Below, in pieces: positions 22,061 to 24,449 of a stretch of 24,449 bases of DNA (the stretch's first letter is position 1; every line of letters starts with the position of its first letter). The notes below the pieces were generated by a model. It did not search any database. It was not told where the DNA came from and saw only the letters and a program-made list of their open reading frames with translations. The DNA comes from a virus. The position numbers were made by a program, and so were the translations under genes. Where the stretch lies: IMG/VR virus record IMGVR_UViG_3300006802_000544, positions 1 to 24,449 of that record; one strand, given 5' to 3'.

Positions 22061-22355
22061 TCTAGTGTTGGCTTCAAATGGAAGCCAATCTTCTACATGC
22101 ATTATTTTATCCGAAAAATACACCACAACTGCTTATATTTCTTACAGTTTTTATTATAGCTATTGTTTAGAGACTGGTATTTACGGATTGATTTATGAAA
22201 ATGAAATCATAGGCATAGTTGCAGAAAATTTTGCACCGGATTTTCCTTTCGAAAGCCAATTGTTTGACATAGATTATTCTTTTTACGAACACCTCTATGA
22301 GAATTGGTCTTACTTCCCATATTCTACACCAGAAAGTGAAGATGATGAAGAGTGA
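22041..22355 (+). CDS. 104-aa SH3-like small protein with acidic end
   Basis: The start MSFNKGDLVLASNGSQ matches the GDLV opening of the tandem proteins at 23753-24250. A Tyr/Ser-rich centre (SYSFYYSYCLETGIYGLIYE) and an acidic tail (SEDDEE) follow. GGAG (22026-22029) lies 11 nt upstream of the ATG. The TGA stop is immediately followed by the repeat array, so this is the last gene before the non-coding region. Confidence 0.5.
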   Translation: MSFNKGDLVLASNGSQSSTCIILSEKYTTTAYISYSFYYSYCLETGIYGLIYENEIIGIVAENFAPDFPFESQLFDIDYSFYEHLYENWSYFPYSTPESEDDEE

Positions 22356-22540
22356 AAAACTTTACATAACTATGGAACTTCTAAAAAACTTTACATAACT
22401 CATTTAGTTTATGAAAAGGAAGTTCGTCGATCTTCAAGCGTACTTCGGCCTTTGCACAGTTTTTTATCAATCTCTTTTAAAAAAACTTTACATAACTATG
22501 CTTATTAAATTAAAAAATTTTACATAACTCATTTAGTTTG

Positions 22541-22571
22541 TAAAAATAAAATCACGGATTAAGCCCATGAT
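22541..22571 (-). terminator. minus-strand hairpin followed by a T-rich run
   Basis: On the minus strand ATCATGG (22571-22565) pairs with CCGTGAT (22557-22551) across a 7-nt loop, one G-U pair, followed by TTTATTTTTA (22550-22541). It looks like an intrinsic terminator, but it lies right at the expected start of the minus-strand promoter transcript, so it might instead be an operator or cruciform. Confidence 0.5.
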
Positions 22572-22576
22572 AAGGT

Positions 22577-22605
22577 AGTATAACTCATTTTGGCCTGTTT
22601 GTCAA
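22577..22605 (-). promoter_or_regulatory. near-consensus sigma-70 promoter on the minus strand
   Basis: Reading the minus strand, TTGACA (22605-22600), a 17-nt spacer, and TATACT (22582-22577) form an almost perfect promoter. It is the only minus-strand promoter noticed and no minus-strand gene lies downstream. Its -10 region overlaps a degenerate array repeat. Confidence 0.7.
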
Positions 22606-22646
22606 CAAAATTTATTTTACATAACTCATAAAAGAAATGGAAAAAA

Positions 22647-22674
22647 CTTTACATAACTATGCTCTTATGTAAAG
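22647..22674. repeat. 10-bp inverted repeat within the array
   Basis: CTTTACATAA (22647-22656) and its exact inverse TTATGTAAAG (22665-22674) flank an 8-nt loop, so this copy of the array repeat is paired with an inverted half-copy. A perfect palindrome CATGCGCATG lies nearby at 22703-22712. Confidence 0.85.
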
Positions 22675-22782
22675 GAAATGGAAAAAACTTTACATAACTA
22701 TTCATGCGCATGCAATCCTTTTATTTATCAGAGACAAAAAACTTTACATAACTCATTCAAGAAGAAAAGTTTCACAAATAAT

Positions 22783-22811
22783 TTGACAACTGAACTGGAG
22801 CGTGATAGTAG
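22783..22811 (+). promoter_or_regulatory. probable promoter at the right end of the array
   Basis: TTGACA (22783-22788), 17-nt spacer, TAGTAG (22806-22811), a weaker -10 than the others in the family; a TATAAC at 22816 may contribute. The leader reads AACCCAAAAGTC before AGGAGGACAT and ATG 22842. Confidence 0.6.
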
Positions 22812-22841
22812 TAAGTATAACCCAAAAGTCAGGAGGACATA

Positions 22842-23084
22842 ATGACAGCAGGATTATTATACAGTTGTAAGTACAGAACAAATCAATGGAACGACGTGAA
22901 CAACTCTTGGGATCACGGTTGGGACTTGCTTCTATTCATAGGAATAGAAACGATACACAGGAACGATGGACTTGACATACACAACTATCGCTTCCATGAC
23001 ATAATTAAAAATGAAAGTGTTTTGATGGACAAACACTTAACAAGACACTGTAAAGAGATAAAGCCAGAGGATTATCATGAATAG
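22842..23084 (+). CDS. 80-aa hypothetical protein
   Basis: A small soluble protein beginning MTAGLLYSCKYRTNQWNDV, with a His/Asp-rich middle (HRNDGLDIHNYRFHD) and a basic C-terminal helix (KHLTRHCKEIKP). I do not recognise it. A strong AGGAGGACATA precedes the ATG, and it is the first gene after the repeat array, which makes it a candidate for the factor acting on the array; that is speculation. It overlaps the next gene by 8 nt. Confidence 0.5.
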   Translation: MTAGLLYSCKYRTNQWNDVNNSWDHGWDLLLFIGIETIHRNDGLDIHNYRFHDIIKNESVLMDKHLTRHCKEIKPEDYHE

Positions 23085-23334
23085 AATAAAAAAAATAAGA
23101 CAAAATTTAGCGAAGGTTCTTGGAAGAGAGCCAACAATTCACGAAGAGATAGATTATCTAATTTTAGAAGTATGTCGCGATCATGCATATGAATTGAGAT
23201 TAGCATATGACTTAAACCCAAACGAGAACTATAAACAAGCCTACGAATTTGCAGTTAGGTGTTGCAATATGATAGTAGAAAGAAACCCAGAGATTTTCGG
23301 AGAAGATGATGAAGGCTCTGAGGACGACTACTAA
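23077..23334 (+). CDS. 85-aa helical acidic-tailed hypothetical protein
   Basis: Helices include IKKIRQNLAKVLGREPTIHE (4-23) and IDYLILEVCRDHAYELRL, with an acidic end (GEDDEGSEDDY). The phrase LGREPT occurs in sigma-70 region 3, but the rest does not align to a sigma factor, so this may be chance. GAGG at 23067-23070 precedes ATG 23077 inside the previous gene. No family assigned. Confidence 0.5.
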   Translation: MNRIKKIRQNLAKVLGREPTIHEEIDYLILEVCRDHAYELRLAYDLNPNENYKQAYEFAVRCCNMIVERNPEIFGEDDEGSEDDY

Positions 23335-23354
23335 TAAAAGGACAAAAAACGTCC

Positions 23355-23382
23355 TTGCAATTTCCAATTATCATGATAAATT
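23355..23382 (+). promoter_or_regulatory. second-class promoter (TTGCAA-N16-TGATAAATT)
   Basis: TTGCAA (23355-23360), 16-nt spacer, TAAATT (23377-23382) preceded by TGA (extended -10). A 6-bp hairpin AAGGAC/GTCCTT (23338-23356) precedes it. The same layout recurs at 24253-24280. Confidence 0.5.
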
Positions 23383-23411
23383 GTAAACATAACCCAAACA
23401 AATGGAGGTGT
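23371..23411 (+). repeat. 41-nt direct repeat, copy 1 (-10, leader and RBS)
   Basis: Bases 23371-23411, from TCATGATAAATTG to the RBS AATGGAGGTGT, are identical to 24269-24309. Like the 43-nt pair at 930/2518, the repeat covers the transcription start, leader and ribosome site of two different genes. Confidence 0.9.
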
Positions 23412-23414
23412 GCA

Positions 23415-23756
23415 ATGAGACACATCAAAGAATGTAAATTGTGTGGAGAAGAGTTCTCTCTTCATGACCCTAGAAAGAAACGGTGTGGCGGGAAAGTCAA
23501 TCAATGCCCAGACTGTGTGGAAGAGCACGGTCTTGAAATTAAAAGCAGAGTGAGAGCCTTCACAACTGGTGATGGTAAGATGTCTGCTATGCAGATCCTG
23601 CGCTTTCAAAGCGAAGACGATGCAGATGCCTACGGCAAGACTTGGGAAGCCAACAGGGGCTGGAATAACCAACGTCGTGGCGGTCTTAATAATGTAACTT
23701 TCTCCAAGGTCGGAGAGAACATCGGGAACTCTAACCACAAGGGGAAAGCATCATGA
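23415..23756 (+). CDS. 113-aa zinc-ribbon conserved phage protein
   Basis: An N-terminal Cys cluster (CKLCGEEFSLH then CPDCVEEHG) makes a zinc ribbon, followed by VRAFTTGDGKMSAMQILRFQ (about 48-67) and a Gly/Asn-rich end (GLNNVTFSKVGENIGNSNHK). I recall this as a family of unknown function in phages. ATG 23415 follows AATGGAGGTGTGC; the upstream in-frame ATG at 23355 lies before the ribosome site. Its stop overlaps the first MKVGDLV gene. Confidence 0.6.
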   Translation: MRHIKECKLCGEEFSLHDPRKKRCGGKVNQCPDCVEEHGLEIKSRVRAFTTGDGKMSAMQILRFQSEDDADAYGKTWEANRGWNNQRRGGLNNVTFSKVGENIGNSNHKGKAS

Positions 23757-23896
23757 AAGTGGGTGATTTAGTTAAACATAAAGAATACCATGAATATATA
23801 GGAATAGTAGTGGAACTCGGCTATCGAGACATGCTTGTTGCTTGGTGGGATGGAGAAATGTCTTGGACTTACCAAGACCAGATGGAGGTAATATGA
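23753..23896 (+). CDS. 47-aa SH3-like MKVGDLV protein, paralog 1
   Basis: The 47-residue protein reads MKVGDLVKHKEYHEYIGIVV, then a strand (DMLVAWWDGEMSWTYQDQ). A GDLV opening, a G-I-V-V turn and a W-D-G element are shared with the next genes, so this is a member of a small beta-barrel family. ATG overlaps the preceding stop (ATGA) and its own stop overlaps the next ATG at 23893. Confidence 0.6.
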   Translation: MKVGDLVKHKEYHEYIGIVVELGYRDMLVAWWDGEMSWTYQDQMEVI

Positions 23897-24084
23897 AAGT
23901 AGGTGATTTAGTTATGTGGGTCGGCAAGGATAACGACCATGGTTGTATCGGTTTCATTTCAGAAATGTCTACAATTCGTGCAGAGACATATTACACAGTT
24001 ATGTGGGCTGACGGCACCAGAGGTACTTCACTATCGGCCGACGATTTGTTGATGGTAGTAGATGATGAAGTTCCAGAATGGTGA
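23893..24084 (+). CDS. 63-aa SH3-like MKVGDLV protein, paralog 2
   Basis: Starts MKVGDLVMWVGKDNDHGCIG and continues with a YYTVMWADGTRGTSL strand and DDLLMVVDDE. It shares the GDLV and W-x-DG features with its neighbours. GGAGG (23884-23888) precedes ATG 23893. Unknown function, likely a small binding module. It overlaps the next gene by 23 nt. Confidence 0.6.
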   Translation: MKVGDLVMWVGKDNDHGCIGFISEMSTIRAETYYTVMWADGTRGTSLSADDLLMVVDDEVPEW

Positions 24085-24250
24085 TCTTGTCGAGTTCATC
24101 TGGACTTATAGTAGCACAAAATTCATAGGCATTGTTGTGTCTTCTCACAAGTATGCTGGAAAAACTTGGTATAGAGTTTACTGGAATGATAAAGTTATCT
24201 CCGAGATAGCGGAGATTGAACTAAGAAAAATAAAAACGGACATTTTTTGA
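24062..24250 (+). CDS. 62-aa SH3-like NGDLV protein, paralog 3
   Basis: Starts MMKFQNGDLVEFIWTYSSTK and has IGIVVSSHKYAGKTWYRVYW, the same GDLV, GIVV and W-strand pattern. Two adjacent ATGs (24062, 24065) are possible starts; no strong ribosome site is seen, so translation may be coupled to the upstream gene. Unknown function. Confidence 0.5.
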   Translation: MMKFQNGDLVEFIWTYSSTKFIGIVVSSHKYAGKTWYRVYWNDKVISEIAEIELRKIKTDIF

Positions 24251-24252
24251 CC

Positions 24253-24280
24253 TTGCTTTTTTGGCAAGTCATGATAAATT
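24253..24280 (+). promoter_or_regulatory. second-class promoter (TTGCTT-N16-TGATAAATT)
   Basis: TTGCTT (24253-24258), 16-nt spacer, TAAATT (24275-24280) with TGA before it. A hairpin GACCTTGC/GCAAGTC (24249-24270, one bulge) overlaps the -35 region. Same arrangement as 23355-23382. Confidence 0.5.
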
Positions 24281-24309
24281 GTAAACATAACCCAAACAAA
24301 TGGAGGTGT
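24269..24309 (+). repeat. 41-nt direct repeat, copy 2
   Basis: Identical to 23371-23411 and again covers -10, leader and ribosome site. It contains an ACATAAC heptamer (24285-24291), as in copy 1 (23387-23393), also found in the iteron array. Confidence 0.9.
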
Positions 24310-24312
24310 CCA

Positions 24313-24449
24313 ATGGGATACACAAGCGATGTTGCAATAGCAATACATAAAGACTTACAAGGTGAGTTCCTCACTTTTCTCAAAACAGAAAAAGTTATGG
24401 CTGAAATCTTCGGAGACTGTTCTTACTTTAACTTAGACAAAGATTATCA
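24313..24449 (+). CDS. N-terminal part of a MGYTSDVAIAI-type phage protein (3' truncated by window edge)
   Basis: ATG 24313 follows AATGGAGGTGTCC and opens a frame of 45 codons up to the window edge: MGYTSDVAIAIHKDLQGEF and a helix (FLKTEKVMAEIFGD). MGY(T/S)SDV starts are common among small phage proteins of unknown role. The 3' end is outside the window. Confidence 0.6.
   Translation, partial: MGYTSDVAIAIHKDLQGEFLTFLKTEKVMAEIFGDCSYFNLDKDY

Larger units (their letters stand above)
22355..22756. repeat. iteron-like array of AAAAAACTTTACATAACT repeats (no gene in 22356-22841)
   Basis: Eight copies of a 15-21 nt direct repeat, core TTTACATAACT, lie at 22355-22374, 22383-22403, 22480-22500, 22512-22532, 22614-22629 (left part lost), 22641-22661, 22682-22701 and 22736-22756, plus a degenerate GTATAACTCAT near 22578. 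Copies end in CTAT or CTCAT. Core starts are 29, 97, 32, 97, 32, 41 and 54 nt apart, several close to whole helical turns. Blocks 22355-22418 and 22480-22546 look like duplications of a two-repeat unit, and GAAATGGAAAAAACTTTACA recurs 41 nt apart. I see no ORF here on either strand. Candidate roles: replication origin, centromere, or operator array. Confidence 0.9.

Noticed and set aside
22355-22756. CRISPR array
   Set aside because: Repeats are short and AT-rich, spacings are irregular (29-97 nt), gaps share sequence, and no cas gene is present.
23077-23334. Sigma factor region 3 fragment
   Set aside because: Only LGREPT matches; neighbouring residues do not resemble sigma regions 2 or 4.
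1-24449. tRNA genes
   Set aside because: No cloverleaf with a T-loop GTTCRA and acceptor pairing was seen in any intergenic space; almost all spaces are under 80 nt and filled by promoters or leaders.
1-24449. GATC avoidance linked to the D12 methyltransferase
   Set aside because: GATC and GGATCC are frequent throughout, so no depletion supports GATC as the target of the second nuclease.

Overview
The window reads as the genome of a lytic-type tailed bacteriophage (or a very phage-like element) infecting a bacterium with ordinary sigma-70-like promoters. It is AT-rich (roughly 35-40% G+C by eye). Every convincing gene lies on the + strand, genes are packed with 1-30 nt overlaps, and there are strong GGAGG ribosome sites. 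The mix of phage-typical products (C-family DNA polymerase, dUTPase, UV endonuclease, amidase endolysin, ClpP-like protease, phage GroEL, glutaredoxin, restriction-modification pairs) is inconsistent with a bacterial chromosome. An aquatic Gram-negative host is an inference from recalled resemblance of the small hypothetical proteins to marine phage families. No ribosomal, tRNA, integrase, CRISPR or transposase genes were seen.

Layout. 1-913: end of an unknown gene, a kinase-fold protein and a small cupin-like protein. 930-2560: a restriction-modification cassette (MvaI/BcnI-like nuclease plus TSPPY methyltransferase) bounded by two identical 43-nt promoter/leader repeats. 2558-4549: UV-damage endonuclease, GIY-YIG nuclease and a conserved phage zinc protein. 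4602-8057: DNA polymerase III alpha. 8141-10130: a second restriction-modification-like pair (unclassified PD-(D/E)XK-like nuclease plus D12-class adenine methyltransferase). 10130-12042: small membrane and soluble proteins, dUTPase, and a ribbon-helix-helix-like protein. 12111-16554: a probable virion or lysis block with an acidic scaffold-like protein, a terminator, a membrane protein, a ClpP-like protease, a coiled-coil protein, an endolysin and a 547-aa protein with repeated end peptides. 16607-18175: GroEL. 18207-22355: small phage proteins, glutaredoxin, an HExxH protein, a phosphomannose-isomerase-like cupin, and two apparently exported proteins, one a trypsin-fold protease. 22356-22841: a gene-free stretch with eight copies of an AAAAAACTTTACATAACT repeat, an inverted copy and a consensus promoter on the minus strand. 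22842-24449: more small proteins, including tandem MKVGDLV paralogs.

How it fits together. Operons for replication, DNA defence or attack and the chaperonin start from near-identical TTGACA-N17-TATATT promoters, several with the -35 box overlapping the preceding stop codon. The virion-like block lacks these and may use a different signal (CTATTTATRATRAAAAA, seen twice). The most striking items are the iteron-like array at 22355-22756 (candidate replication origin, centromere or master operator), the direct-repeat-flanked restriction-modification cassette, and the apparent total absence of CCWGG sites while CCSGG sites are present, which hints at the cassette's specificity.
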